This document shows positions 53,684 to 61,291 of a stretch of 61,291 nt of DNA, in pieces; positions within the stretch are counted from its first letter, which is position 1; each line of letters starts with the position of its first letter. The position numbers and the translations under genes are program-made. Origin of the DNA: an uncultured Opitutaceae bacterium (GTDB taxonomy: Bacteria > Verrucomicrobiota > Verrucomicrobiia > Opitutales > Opitutaceae); contig CAIYUN010000023.1 in NCBI GenBank assembly GCA_903929355.1, positions 1 to 61,291 on the forward strand, given 5' to 3'. Below the pieces are notes generated by a model, which made no database searches, had not been told where the DNA came from, and worked only from the letters and a program-made list of their open reading frames with translations.

Positions 53684-53839
53684 TCAACGCCCGGTCGTGA
53701 GCGGCACTTCCGCCACCGGGTGATGTGCGGCGATGATGAACCAGGCGGTCCAGGCCGCGACGTGCAGGGCGAAGAGCGCCAGGGCCCAGCACAGGAGACC
53801 GGGCCGCCACCGGCGGGAAGACTGGGACGCGGCGCTCAT
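53684..53839 (-). CDS. 51-residue one-TM protein between ccoG and the SafE-like gene
   Basis: MSAASQSSRRWRPGLLCWAL, a single TM helix (ALFALHVAAWTAWFIIAAHH) and a short tail PVAEVPLTTGR. The ATG overlaps the ccoG stop by 4 bp and the stop is 4 bp before the next start, so it must be translated as part of the operon if the frame is used. It occupies the position that CcoH holds in proteobacterial ccoGH operons but is far shorter than CcoH. Likely an assembly peptide. Confidence 0.65.
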   Translation of the reverse strand: MSAASQSSRRWRPGLLCWALALFALHVAAWTAWFIIAAHHPVAEVPLTTGR

Positions 53840-55260
53840 CGGGGCGAGGCGGCTGAGTCCTCGCGCAGGAGCTGCGCCTCCGGTCCGAGAAACTCGACCT
53901 GGCGGGCAAGATGGAAGGTGCCGGCGGCGTCATCCACCCGCACCTCGAACAGGAACGGACCGGTGTAGCCAGCGCGTGGTTGTTGGAGGATCAGCGGCAG
54001 GACGACCTCGCCCAGCGGCGCGACCTCGACGGCGTCGGCGAAGCCCGACTGGCGCAGGCCGGCCGGCGCGGCGTTGACGTGGAGCACGAGACGGACCGGG
54101 GAATTGAGCTTGTTGACCAGCCGGACGAAGAACTGGTTGCGCACCGTGGTGTCGTCCACGATGTAGGGCGCTCCGATCATGTGAGTGACGAGAAAGGCGG
54201 CCGGCTTCACCGTGGAGACCGCCCAGGCCGCGACCGAGGCGCCGACCAGGAGGAGGCCAAAATAGACCACGGTGCGCGGTCGCACCCAGCGGGTGCGCCG
54301 CCCCGCCAGCGCGTTTTGCGAGGCGTGGCGGATGAGTCCCGTCGGCCGGTGGAGCTTGGTCATCACTTCGTCACACGCATCCACACAGGCGGCGCAGCCA
54401 ATGCACTCCATCTGGAGACCCTGCCGGATATCTATCCCCGTGGGGCAGACCGCGACGCAACGGACGCAATCCACGCAGTCCCCGAAGCCGGCCCCCGGAT
54501 GGGCGTGGCCGCGTGGCTCGCCCCGCTTCGCATCGTAGCCGATGACGAGTGAGTGGTCGTCGATCAGCGCCGACTGGATGCGTCCGTACGGGCAGATCAC
54601 GATGCAGAGCTGCTCGCGGAACCAGGCAAAGTTGAACCAAAGCACCCCGGTGGCGGCCACGACAAAGACCCCGGCCACCGGGTGATCCGCCGGCGCCTGC
54701 AGCACCGCCCCAACGCCCGGCCAGGAGACAAAATAGGCGAGGATCAGGCAGGGGAGGAAGGCGGCGACCAGCAGAAACAAGGCATGCTTCAGCACCCGAC
54801 GCGCGACCTTGCCCGGCGCGCGCGGTGCGGCGGCGAGCGCCCGGCGGGCGACCGCGTCGCCGTCGATCAGCCGCTCAATCCTCCGGAAAACCTGGTCGAG
54901 CAGCACGGTCTGCGGACACGTCCAGCCGCACCAGACCCGGCCCAGCAGCGAGGTGACAAAAAACAGCGAGAAACCGAGCCCGGTGATGACAAAAAACAGC
55001 AGCCACAAATCCTGGTCGGCGAGGGTGAGTCCGAAGAAGTGGAAGCGCCGGCCGGCCACGTCGAGCATGACGGCGGGATAGCCGTTGAGCCGGAGCAACG
55101 GCAACGCGACCACCACCGCCAGCAACATCCAGCCCACGACCAGGCGCGCCAGGGTGAAGCGGCCCCGCGCGTCGGCCGGAAAGAGGAACCGGCGTGAGCC
55201 GTCGGCCCGGATGGTGGTGACCGACTCACGGGAGGGCAGCTCGAGCAAAGGTGCGGGCAT
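53836..55260 (-). CDS. ccoG: cbb3 oxidase accessory ferredoxin-like protein CcoG
   Basis: 474 residues. Four or five N-terminal TM segments, with RVWCGWTCPQTVLLDQVFRR between them, then a double 4Fe-4S ferredoxin domain: DCVDCVRCVAVCPTGIDIRQ and MECIGCAACVDACDEVMTKL. A C-terminal TM segment and an immunoglobulin-like periplasmic domain (KLNSPVRLVLHVNAAPAGLR) complete the FixG layout. CcoG reduces copper for oxidase assembly. ATG 55260 (MPAPLLELP) is preferred; a TTG codon at 55284 is in frame. Confidence 0.94.
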   Translation of the reverse strand: MPAPLLELPSRESVTTIRADGSRRFLFPADARGRFTLARLVVGWMLLAVVVALPLLRLNGYPAVMLDVAGRRFHFFGLTLADQDLWLLFFVITGLGFSLFFVTSLLGRVWCGWTCPQTVLLDQVFRRIERLIDGDAVARRALAAAPRAPGKVARRVLKHALFLLVAAFLPCLILAYFVSWPGVGAVLQAPADHPVAGVFVVAATGVLWFNFAWFREQLCIVICPYGRIQSALIDDHSLVIGYDAKRGEPRGHAHPGAGFGDCVDCVRCVAVCPTGIDIRQGLQMECIGCAACVDACDEVMTKLHRPTGLIRHASQNALAGRRTRWVRPRTVVYFGLLLVGASVAAWAVSTVKPAAFLVTHMIGAPYIVDDTTVRNQFFVRLVNKLNSPVRLVLHVNAAPAGLRQSGFADAVEVAPLGEVVLPLILQQPRAGYTGPFLFEVRVDDAAGTFHLARQVEFLGPEAQLLREDSAASPR

Positions 55261-55284
55261 GGAAAATGGGTCGCGGCGGTGCAA

Positions 55285-55899
55285 TCACGGGGTCGGCGGC
55301 GGCGCCCCCGGCACGGCCACCGCCGGGCCCGTGGACGGGGCGACCCCGCTGGGCTCGCCCTCCTGGTGGTAGCTGAGGACATACGCGACGACCTCGCTGA
55401 TGCGGCGGGCCCCCAGCACGGGACCCCAGGTCGGCATGCCTTTGATCAGGACCCCCTGGGTGACGGTGCCGTAGATCTCGGTGGGGCGGCCGCCGTGGAT
55501 CCAGACCTGCCGGGTGAGATTCGGGCCGATCGCGAGGGGGTTCTCCTCCTTGCCCTTGAGGCTCGACAGGTGGCAGGCGACGCAGGTGGCGTTGAACGTG
55601 ACGCGGCCGGCGGCGACCATTACCGGGTTGCGGCTCATCTGCCACAAGGTGGCGTCGTCCAGCGTGGTCACGGTGGAAAACTTGGCGGCCTCGATCCGGG
55701 CGAGCTCCGCCCGCAGCCGGCCGGCGTCGGACGGGCCGGCGAAATGCTGGTGCAGGAGCCAGTAGCCGATCGCGAAGGCGATCGCACCGTAGAAGGTGAG
55801 CAGCCACCAGTTGGGCAGCCGCTGGTCGTATTCCTGGATGCCGTCGAAGCGATGGGGGCGCAGCGAGTCGGCGGCTTTGAGGGGATCATCGGGTGTCAT
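55285..55899 (-). CDS. ccoP: cbb3 oxidase subunit CcoP, single-heme short form
   Basis: 204 residues. N-terminal FDGIQEYDQRLPNWWLLTFY then AIAFAIGYWL is the conserved CcoP anchor region. Only one c-heme motif is present (FNATCVACHLSSLKG), followed by one axial Met context (GMPTWGPVLGARRISEVVAY). Classical CcoP has about 290-310 residues and two c-type hemes, so one cytochrome domain is missing. It overlaps ccoQ by 14 bp and precedes ccoG by 24 bp. Expected role: electron transfer to CcoN via CcoO. Confidence 0.88.
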   Translation of the reverse strand: MTPDDPLKAADSLRPHRFDGIQEYDQRLPNWWLLTFYGAIAFAIGYWLLHQHFAGPSDAGRLRAELARIEAAKFSTVTTLDDATLWQMSRNPVMVAAGRVTFNATCVACHLSSLKGKEENPLAIGPNLTRQVWIHGGRPTEIYGTVTQGVLIKGMPTWGPVLGARRISEVVAYVLSYHQEGEPSGVAPSTGPAVAVPGAPPPTP

Positions 55900-56071
55900 G
55901 GCGGCGGGAAACCGGTTCGTCGTCGAGGGGCATCCGGGCAAGGCGGTCGCACTGGGGCGGCGGCATGCGCAGGGTGCGGTAGAGGAAGGTCGCACAGATG
56001 GAAAAGGCGGTCACGAAGGCGATCATCGTCACCAGCGCGGCCCAGTCGGCGAGGAGGAGGCGTTGAAACAT
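55886..56071 (-). CDS. ccoQ: CcoQ/FixQ-like subunit
   Basis: 61 residues: one TM helix (LVTMIAFVTAFSICATFLY) with the downstream charged tail RTLRMPPPQCDRLARMPLDDE. Size, topology and position between ccoNO and ccoP fit CcoQ, which stabilises the cbb3 complex. It begins 17 bp after ccoNO and overlaps ccoP by 14 bp. Sequence similarity of CcoQ proteins is low, so identification rests largely on context. Confidence 0.75.
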   Translation of the reverse strand: MFQRLLLADWAALVTMIAFVTAFSICATFLYRTLRMPPPQCDRLARMPLDDEPVSRRHDTR

Positions 56072-56088
56072 GGGGGGAAGGCGGAGGG

Positions 56089-58410
56089 TTAGTCGTCGTG
56101 GTCGGGATTGGCGCCGGGTTTGGGCGCGAGCTTCTCGGATTTGCCGAGCGTCTGAAGGTAGGCGATGAGCGCGACGACTTCCCGGTCGGGGGCGGTGAGG
56201 GCGCCCTCGGTGCGGAGCCCCTTGACGATGGTCTGCGCCTGGGCTTCGACCCCGGCCTGGATCTCCGCCGGCGTCCAGTCGGGATAGGGCACGCCGAGCA
56301 GGCGCTGGACGGAAATTTTGGCGGGCAGCGCAGCCACATCGGTGCGCTGCGTGAAAAGCCAGGGATAATTGGGCATGATGGAGCCCACCGAGAGCGAGCG
56401 CGGGTTTTCAAAATGGCGGAAGTGCCAAATGTCCGGATATTTGCCGCCTTCGCGGGCGAGGTCGGGCCCATTGCGCTTTGACCCCCACTGGAAGGGATGG
56501 TCGTAAATGGATTCACCCAAACGGGAATAGTCGCCGTAGCGGAGGACATCGGGCACCAGCGTGCGGATCATCTGCGAGTGACAGAGATAGCAACCCTCCC
56601 GGATGTAGAGGTCGCGGCCGGCCAGCTCGAGCGGCGTGTAGGGGATCTGGCGCCGGTCCTCGACGTTCTGCGCGGTGTTGATGACGATGGTGGGCAGGAT
56701 CTGGATCAGGCCCCCGGCGACCACGGCGAGAAACGTGAGGGCGGTAAACGGCAGCGCGCTCACGAGCAGCCGGTCATACCACACCCCCCACTGCCGCCGA
56801 CCGGACTCAAAATTGGCCCAGGCCAGCAGGACACACAAGCCGGTGCCAAACAGGCCCGCGAGCTTGAGGAAGTCGTTGCCGAACATCCAGGCGCAGGCGA
56901 ACAGCGTGCCCAGGACCGAGAAGATCACCGGCGGGCTGAAGACCGTGCCGGCCAGACCGAGACGCTCCGGCGCCGGCTCCGTACTCTCAAAGACCTCGAC
57001 CGTGCCGTTGACCGCCTGGGCACCCCTCACGGTCCGGTGGATGTTATACACCAGCATCAGCCAGCCCGCCAGATACAGCCCGCCGCCGATGACCCGCATG
57101 AGCATCATCGGTTTGATGGTGTTCAGGGTGTCGAGGAAGTTGGGGTAGGCCAGGACGGTGCCATTGTCCGTGGTGGCGTTGAGCATCAGGCCCTGCGTGA
57201 TCCCGCTCGTCCACATCGCCGCGACGTAGAGCAGGATGCCGACGAGCCCGAGCCAGAAGTGGAGGTTGGCCAGCGCGACCGAATACAGCGGCCGGTTCCA
57301 CAGGCGCGGGGTCAGCCAGTAAAACATGCCGGCCGCCATGAAACCGTTCCACCCGAGCGTGCCGACATGGACATGGCCGATGATCCAGTCGGTGTAGTGC
57401 GCGAGGGCGTTGACCGACTTGATCGAGAGCAGCGGCCCCTCGAAGGTCGCCATCCCGTAGAACGTGACCCCGGCGGCGAAGAACTTCAGGACCGGGTCGG
57501 TGCGGAGCTGGTCCCACGCGCCGCGCAGGGTGAGCAGCCCGTTGAGCATGCCGCCCCAGGACGGGGCCCAGAGCATGAGGGAGAAGGTCATCCCGAGCGT
57601 CTGGAGCCAGCCCGGGAGGGCGGTGTTCAACAGATGGTGCGGCCCGGCCCAGATATACACAAAGACCAGCGACCAGAAGTGGACGACCGACAGCCGGTAG
57701 GAATACACCGGCCGTCCGGACGCCTTGGGCAGGAAGTAATACATGATGCCCAGGACCGGGGTGGTGAGAAAAAACGCCACGGCGTTGTGTCCGTACCACC
57801 ACTCCAACAACGCGTCCTGCGCGCCGCCGAAAATGGGGTAGCTATGCGTAAAGCTCGTCGGGATAGAGAGATGGTTGACGATGTAAAGCATCGCCACGGT
57901 GATGATCGTGGCGATGTAGAACCAGATCGCGACATAGAGGGTGGGCTCATGGCGCCGCTGGAGCGTCCAGAAAAAATTCACCGCAAACACCACCCAGATG
58001 AAGGCCACGGCGATGTTGATGGGCCAGATGAGTTCGGCGTACTCCTTGCCGCGGGTAAAACCGAGCGGGAGCGTGATCGCGGCCGCCACGATGATGAGCT
58101 GCCAGCCCCAGAAGTGGACCTTCGACAGCAAGTCGCTCGCGAGCCGCGCCTTCACCAGCCGCTGGGTCGAGTAATAAACGCCGGCAAACACCATGTTGCC
58201 GACAAAGGCAAAGACGACGGCGTTGGTGTGCAACGGGCGCAGCCGCCCGAAGGTCAGCCACGGCAGATTGAAATTCAGCTGCCAGAAGCTGAGCTCGGCC
58301 GCAATCAGCAGCCCGGCCAGCATGCCCACGACGCCCCACAGGATGGAGGCGAGCATGAACTGCCGCACGATCTGGTCGTTGTATTCAATGGTGATTTTTC
58401 GGTCGGACAT
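56089..58410 (-). CDS. ccoNO: Fused cbb3 cytochrome c oxidase subunits CcoN-CcoO
   Basis: 773 residues. The first ~480 form CcoN, the 12-TM catalytic subunit with heme and CuB ligands: FGRLRPLHTNAVVFAFVGN, EWWYGHNAVAFFLTTPVLGI, YIWAGPHHLLNTALPGWLQ and YTDWIIGHVHVGTLGWNG. After a short linker and TM segment the CcoO part follows, with a single c-heme motif IREGCYLCHSQMIRTLVPDV and WGSKRNGPDLAREGGKYPD. CcoN-CcoO fusions are known in Bacteroidota and Verrucomicrobiota. The product reduces O2 at low tension and pumps protons. Central gene of the operon. Confidence 0.96.
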   Translation of the reverse strand: MSDRKITIEYNDQIVRQFMLASILWGVVGMLAGLLIAAELSFWQLNFNLPWLTFGRLRPLHTNAVVFAFVGNMVFAGVYYSTQRLVKARLASDLLSKVHFWGWQLIIVAAAITLPLGFTRGKEYAELIWPINIAVAFIWVVFAVNFFWTLQRRHEPTLYVAIWFYIATIITVAMLYIVNHLSIPTSFTHSYPIFGGAQDALLEWWYGHNAVAFFLTTPVLGIMYYFLPKASGRPVYSYRLSVVHFWSLVFVYIWAGPHHLLNTALPGWLQTLGMTFSLMLWAPSWGGMLNGLLTLRGAWDQLRTDPVLKFFAAGVTFYGMATFEGPLLSIKSVNALAHYTDWIIGHVHVGTLGWNGFMAAGMFYWLTPRLWNRPLYSVALANLHFWLGLVGILLYVAAMWTSGITQGLMLNATTDNGTVLAYPNFLDTLNTIKPMMLMRVIGGGLYLAGWLMLVYNIHRTVRGAQAVNGTVEVFESTEPAPERLGLAGTVFSPPVIFSVLGTLFACAWMFGNDFLKLAGLFGTGLCVLLAWANFESGRRQWGVWYDRLLVSALPFTALTFLAVVAGGLIQILPTIVINTAQNVEDRRQIPYTPLELAGRDLYIREGCYLCHSQMIRTLVPDVLRYGDYSRLGESIYDHPFQWGSKRNGPDLAREGGKYPDIWHFRHFENPRSLSVGSIMPNYPWLFTQRTDVAALPAKISVQRLLGVPYPDWTPAEIQAGVEAQAQTIVKGLRTEGALTAPDREVVALIAYLQTLGKSEKLAPKPGANPDHDD

Positions 58411-58675
58411 GGGTGGAGGGAGAGGCGGCGCGGGGTTTCAGGCAACCGGCGCAGGGCGGTCGCGAGCCGTCGGCGCAACCACAGCCATCACCGGCCGGGT
58501 GATGGCCGGCGGCGGCCGGGGCGGGCACCACCCGCGGGATTTCCCGCGCCAGGGGGAGCAGCGAGTCGCTCTCCGCGCCGCTGAACCGGCGGCGCGAGTG
58601 CTCGCGCAGGAAGAACACCACGAAGGTGAAGACCAGGCACAGGCTGATCGTGAGGGTGAGCGGGACGACGGTCAT
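58385..58675 (-). CDS. CcoS-like assembly protein with Cys-rich tail
   Basis: 96 residues. An N-terminal TM helix (VPLTLTISLCLVFTFVVFFL) followed by basic residues REHSRRRF resembles CcoS/FixS, needed to insert heme and copper into cbb3 oxidase. The tail is unusual: HHPAGDGCGCADGSRPPCAGC, i.e. C-x-C-x7-C-x2-C with preceding histidines. It starts within the DUF2934 gene by 4 bp and overlaps ccoNO by 26 bp. Identification as CcoS is by topology and position, not by strong motif. Confidence 0.65.
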   Translation of the reverse strand: MTVVPLTLTISLCLVFTFVVFFLREHSRRRFSGAESDSLLPLAREIPRVVPAPAAAGHHPAGDGCGCADGSRPPCAGCLKPRAASPSTHVRPKNHH

Positions 58676-58950
58676 GGGGTGGGCGGTGGCGGATGGGCGG
58701 CGGCGGACCCCGGCCGCGTCGGACCATGGGGAAAATGCACCGGCAGGGCGTCCGGCCCCGCGCCGTCGGGGCCGACCTGGCGGTGGCGCAGCCGCTCCCG
58801 GGCCTCGCGCCAAAAGTCGAGGTCGCCGCCAAGTGGGCGCCCGTGCTCCAGCCAGAGGAAATAGGCGGCATGCTGAATTTCCTCCTGGGTGGGCTCGGGC
58901 CGGTGGCCGGCAGGTGCCGGGCCGGACGGGCGTTCAAGGTGTGTGCTCAT
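58672..58950 (-). CDS. DUF2934 protein, first gene of the cco operon
   Basis: 92 residues, soluble. The DUF2934 core is visible: EEIQHAAYFLWLEHGRPLGG then DLDFWREARERLRHRQ. These small domains are common in Verrucomicrobiota and proteobacteria with unknown role. The Pro/His tail is not conserved-looking. Its stop overlaps the CcoS-like start by 4 bp (ATGA), tying its expression to the oxidase operon. Divergent from the usp gene with a 263-bp promoter gap. Confidence 0.8.
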   Translation of the reverse strand: MSTHLERPSGPAPAGHRPEPTQEEIQHAAYFLWLEHGRPLGGDLDFWREARERLRHRQVGPDGAGPDALPVHFPHGPTRPGSAAAHPPPPTP

Positions 58951-59213
58951 GCGGACAGTGTAGCGCAGGCGCGCCCCGGCCACTCCGCACTTCTTGGCGG
59001 AGTCATGGCGTTTCTTGCCATGCGCAGAATCCGCGGACGCAAAATAGGCGCAGGATTCGCCAAATCCCGCGCAGCCGGTCACGGCCAAGGCGGGTAGGAT
59101 GGCGCGCATGGATCCCGCGCTCGTGCCATCCCGGCCTGGTCGCCGGCCGCATCTCGCAAGCTTTGCCGTGCCGCGGACGCCGCCGATCCTCAGGCTCCCT
59201 CCGCACTTCACCC
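58951..59213. promoter_or_regulatory. Divergent promoter gap, cco operon and usp
   Basis: A 263-bp gap between two divergent genes with no open frame of interest. It holds one clear dyad, CATGGC-GTTTCTT-GCCATG (59004-59022). No FNR/Anr consensus (TTGAT-N4-ATCAA) was found on inspection. Either promoter could use the dyad as an operator. Confidence 0.35.
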
Positions 59214-59672
59214 ATGAAAACCATCCTGGCTCCCGTTGATTTCTCCCCGGTGACGGCGCACGTCGCCGACACCGCCGTCGCGCTGGCCGCCGCCCTGCGT
59301 GGCCGCGTGGTGCTGCTCCATATCGTCCCGCCGCCCGTGATCACCAGTGAATATGGCGTGATGCTGGAGGACATAGGCGCCCTGACCAAGGCCGCCGAAA
59401 CCGCCGCCGCCCGCCAGCTGGCCCGACTGCGGAAGAAACTGGCGGCGCCGGACCAGCCGGTAGAAACGGTGCAATTGTCCGGCGTGCCCGTCCCCCACAT
59501 TCTCGATCAGGCGGCCAAACTCAAGGCGGCCTACGTCGTCATCGGCTCGCACGGCCACAACGCGTTCTATGACCTGCTCGTGGGCAGCACCACCCACAGT
59601 GTGCTGCTGAAGGCGCCTTGTCCGGTGGTGGTCATCCACGGGGCCCGGAAGCGGCCCGCGCGAAAGCGGTAG
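59214..59672 (+). CDS. Universal stress protein
   Basis: 152 residues of the UspA fold: MKTILAPVDFSPVTAHVADT at the start and the ATP-binding loop VVIGSHGHNAFYDLLVGSTT followed by HSVLLKAPCPVVVIHG (G-2x-G-9x-G-S). Such proteins bind ATP and are induced under energy or oxygen limitation. Adjacent and divergent to the cbb3 oxidase operon, consistent with co-regulation by low oxygen. A CATGGC-N7-GCCATG dyad (59004-59022) lies in the shared gap. Confidence 0.93.
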   Translation: MKTILAPVDFSPVTAHVADTAVALAAALRGRVVLLHIVPPPVITSEYGVMLEDIGALTKAAETAAARQLARLRKKLAAPDQPVETVQLSGVPVPHILDQAAKLKAAYVVIGSHGHNAFYDLLVGSTTHSVLLKAPCPVVVIHGARKRPARKR

Positions 59673-59753
59673 CCAGGCCGCCGGTCAAAACCCGTCTTGC
59701 GCCGGACGGCAGTCCGTCCTAGGCATGGGCGCGGCCAAAACGGCGGCCGCCCC

Positions 59754-60734
59754 ATGTCCGACATCTCCCACAAGCTCCATGACCTGCTCGTGCGCGAGGC
59801 GCACCTGCGGCTGAGCCGTGAGCAGCTCCTCCCCGTGCTGGCGGAAAAGGAGGCGGAATTGGAGACGCTGGCCGCCACCAAACCCCGGTTGCTGGCTTTC
59901 ACCGCGAAGGAAAAGCGCGCGGCCTGGCAGGCGCAGTTTGAGGAGGCCGAGGAAGCCGTGCAGCTGCTCCGCACCGGGGTGCAGCAGTTGGAGAACGTCG
60001 GGCTGCATCTGGGCAAGATGCTCCGGGACGAGGTTGAGGATCTGCTCCGGGCCTCGTGTCTGGAATACTCCCAGGGCCTCGCCGCCGCGCAGCAGAAGGA
60101 GGACTGGGCGCGTTGTCTCGAACGGTTCGGGTCGCGGCTGCATGAGTTCATCCAGGCGGTCGGCAACGCCCGCAACATGGCTTGCACCGGCTACACCCGC
60201 GCCACCAACATGTATTCCCAACAGGCCGTGGAGGGCTTCGTGCTCGCCATCACGGCGGGAGAGAAGGTCGAGGCCGAAGTGCGTTTCGCCAACCGGCTCG
60301 CCGAGCTTCAGTGCCAGATGTTCAAGGACTGCGGCTTCGGCGAGCTCCCCGCCCTGCCCCGGCTGCGCGAGGTCAACTATGCCGTGTGGGTCACCTCCAT
60401 CAGCGGCACCAGCCTCGCCGAGGCGCAGGTCCAGTTCGACGCGCTGATCGCCGACACCAAGGAGCTGCATGAGACCGGCCTGACCGGGCTCCTGGCCCAG
60501 GCGCAACTGGCCGAGGAGGCCCAGGACTCGGCCGTGAACAATTTTCTCGAGGCCGCCTGGAACCAGCTGCGGGGCGACATCGCAGCGGACGTCAATCCCG
60601 AGGACACCGAGGCCAGCGTGGCCGACACCGAGCGGATGATCGTCGAGGCGGCCCGGGCCAGTGTGCTCGGCCGCCTGCCCACGCCCGCCGACGAATACCA
60701 CCCGGCCGCGCCCGCCGTGCCGGATGCGCCCTAA
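59754..60734 (+). CDS. Helical/coiled-coil protein of unknown function
   Basis: 326 residues, no signal or TM. Predominantly charged helices with heptad-like character: HLRLSREQLLPVLAEKEAEL, KEKRAAWQAQFEEAEEAVQL, QQAVEGFVLAITAGEKVEAE and the C-terminal LAEEAQDSAVNNFLEAAWNQ. No catalytic motif was recognised. ATG 59754 (MSDISHKL) is chosen. It follows usp by 81 bp and its end overlaps the convergent next gene by 4 bp. Possibly a cytoplasmic structural protein. Confidence 0.75.
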   Translation: MSDISHKLHDLLVREAHLRLSREQLLPVLAEKEAELETLAATKPRLLAFTAKEKRAAWQAQFEEAEEAVQLLRTGVQQLENVGLHLGKMLRDEVEDLLRASCLEYSQGLAAAQQKEDWARCLERFGSRLHEFIQAVGNARNMACTGYTRATNMYSQQAVEGFVLAITAGEKVEAEVRFANRLAELQCQMFKDCGFGELPALPRLREVNYAVWVTSISGTSLAEAQVQFDALIADTKELHETGLTGLLAQAQLAEEAQDSAVNNFLEAAWNQLRGDIAADVNPEDTEASVADTERMIVEAARASVLGRLPTPADEYHPAAPAVPDAP

Positions 60735-61291
60735 AACCGGCGTTCGTACACGCGACCCGCCGGATCCAGGAACAACACGCGGCCGGCCTCCACCGACTGC
60801 ACCGTGAGCTGGTCGGTCACCTGTTCGCCGACCCGATAGAGTTTGCCGCCAATCATCACGGCGGGCTTCGCGCCCTGCCGGCTGGCGGTGATGGGCAGCC
60901 GGGCCACCGCCTCGCTCTGGTCGGTCGGATCGGTGGCCACGGCCGGGGTCGGCGAGCCTGCGGCGGAGGGGAGACCTCCCGCCACGGGTTTGACGGCGGG
61001 GGCCACGGATGTGATCCCCGGGGCCGCCGGCACCGGGGCGACCGCCACCGGCGGCGGCGAGGGGGCTGAAGGCGTGGGCGTGGCGACGGGATGGGCCGCG
61101 ACGGGCCCCGGCAGGGGCGGCGGGGTGTCCGCCGGCCGCAACTGCAGCCAGCCCAGCCCGGCGAGCACCGGCACCCCCACGCCGGTGGCGACCAGCAGCC
61201 AGGCGGGAAATTTTTTCTTGGGCGCGGCGACCACCGGCACCGGCGGGGCGGCGGCCGCCGCGGCGGCGGCCACCGCCGCCTGCAGGGCCGG
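60731..61291 (-). CDS. One-TM protein with GspB/PulB-like C-terminus (5' end cut by window)
   Basis: The frame is open to the right edge, so the N-terminus may lie outside; a GTG at 61273 would give 180 residues. An Ala/Pro stretch, a basic patch (APKKKFP) and a TM helix (AWLLVATGVGVPVLAGLGWL) lead to a ~90-residue Pro-rich linker and a C-terminal domain: KPAVMIGGKLYRVGEQVTDQ then LTVQSVEAGRVLFLDPAGRV. That ending resembles type II secretion GspB/PulB, in which a periplasmic domain follows a Pro-rich linker. No other secretion genes are in the window, so the role is tentative. Confidence 0.55.
   Translation of the reverse strand, partial: PALQAAVAAAAAAAAPPVPVVAAPKKKFPAWLLVATGVGVPVLAGLGWLQLRPADTPPPLPGPVAAHPVATPTPSAPSPPPVAVAPVPAAPGITSVAPAVKPVAGGLPSAAGSPTPAVATDPTDQSEAVARLPITASRQGAKPAVMIGGKLYRVGEQVTDQLTVQSVEAGRVLFLDPAGRVYERRF

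Noticed and set aside
58951-59213. FNR/Anr box for the cbb3 operon
   Set aside because: No TTGAT-N4-ATCAA-like site was found by eye in the divergent gap.

Overview
This is a high-GC chromosomal window of about 61 kb. It looks like a Verrucomicrobiota genome, most likely an Opitutales/Opitutaceae-type one. That placement is inferred from gene content and cannot be confirmed without a marker search. The pointers are Ser/Thr-kinase and ECF-sigma pairs, an ExbB/ExbD pair joined to a giant coiled-coil/Gly-rich protein, a CcoN-CcoO fusion oxidase operon, and many short intergenic inverted repeats. No tRNA, rRNA, CRISPR array, transposase or phage gene was seen.

Layout. 1-4.6 kb: an ECF sigma factor with a membrane partner that is cut by the window edge, a GlcG/HbpS-like protein, glyA, and a low-molecular-weight phosphatase. 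4.6-15.8 kb: two complete, tandem but diverged Kdp potassium-ATPase cassettes. Each has kdpA, kdpB, kdpC, then a small one-TM protein, then a small conserved hydrophobic protein. Both are preceded by the same sequence element. The second also carries kdpF and two further tiny membrane peptides. 15.8-22.8 kb: serS, a glycan cluster (GT2, GT10 fucosyltransferase-like, GT25), an orphan ABC ATPase, and cysI. 22.9-30.7 kb: a fused membrane/spermidine-synthase protein, a Nudix hydrolase, a DUF192 lipoprotein, an M24 peptidase, an Fpg-like glycosylase without its zinc-finger cysteines, and tlyA. 30.9-33.6 kb: a methyltransferase/FAD-oxidoreductase/type III PKS operon, probably making phenolic lipids or lipid quinones.

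33.9-48.9 kb: a secreted or membrane hypothetical, a translationally coupled kinase-sigma pair, two secreted alpha/beta hydrolases, a 16-repeat WD40 protein, a Pro/Gly 12-residue-repeat protein, and an ExbB-ExbD-giant protein operon. 49-59 kb: an MFS transporter and a long, mostly overlapping cbb3 oxidase operon (DUF2934, CcoS-like, CcoNO, CcoQ, CcoP, CcoG, a 51-aa peptide, a SafE-like protein, CcoI). 59-61 kb: a universal stress protein, a coiled-coil protein, and a truncated GspB-like membrane protein.

The most distinctive signals are three. First, the duplicated Kdp cassette has conserved small membrane proteins and a shared upstream element, and one KdpA has altered pore-loop residues. 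Second, two inverted copies of a ~243-bp element lie 35 kb apart, each flanked by its own direct repeat. Third, intergenic elements built from inverted arms of ~10-bp microrepeats recur through the window, and an unrelated palindromic repeat has inserted in frame into a kinase activation segment.
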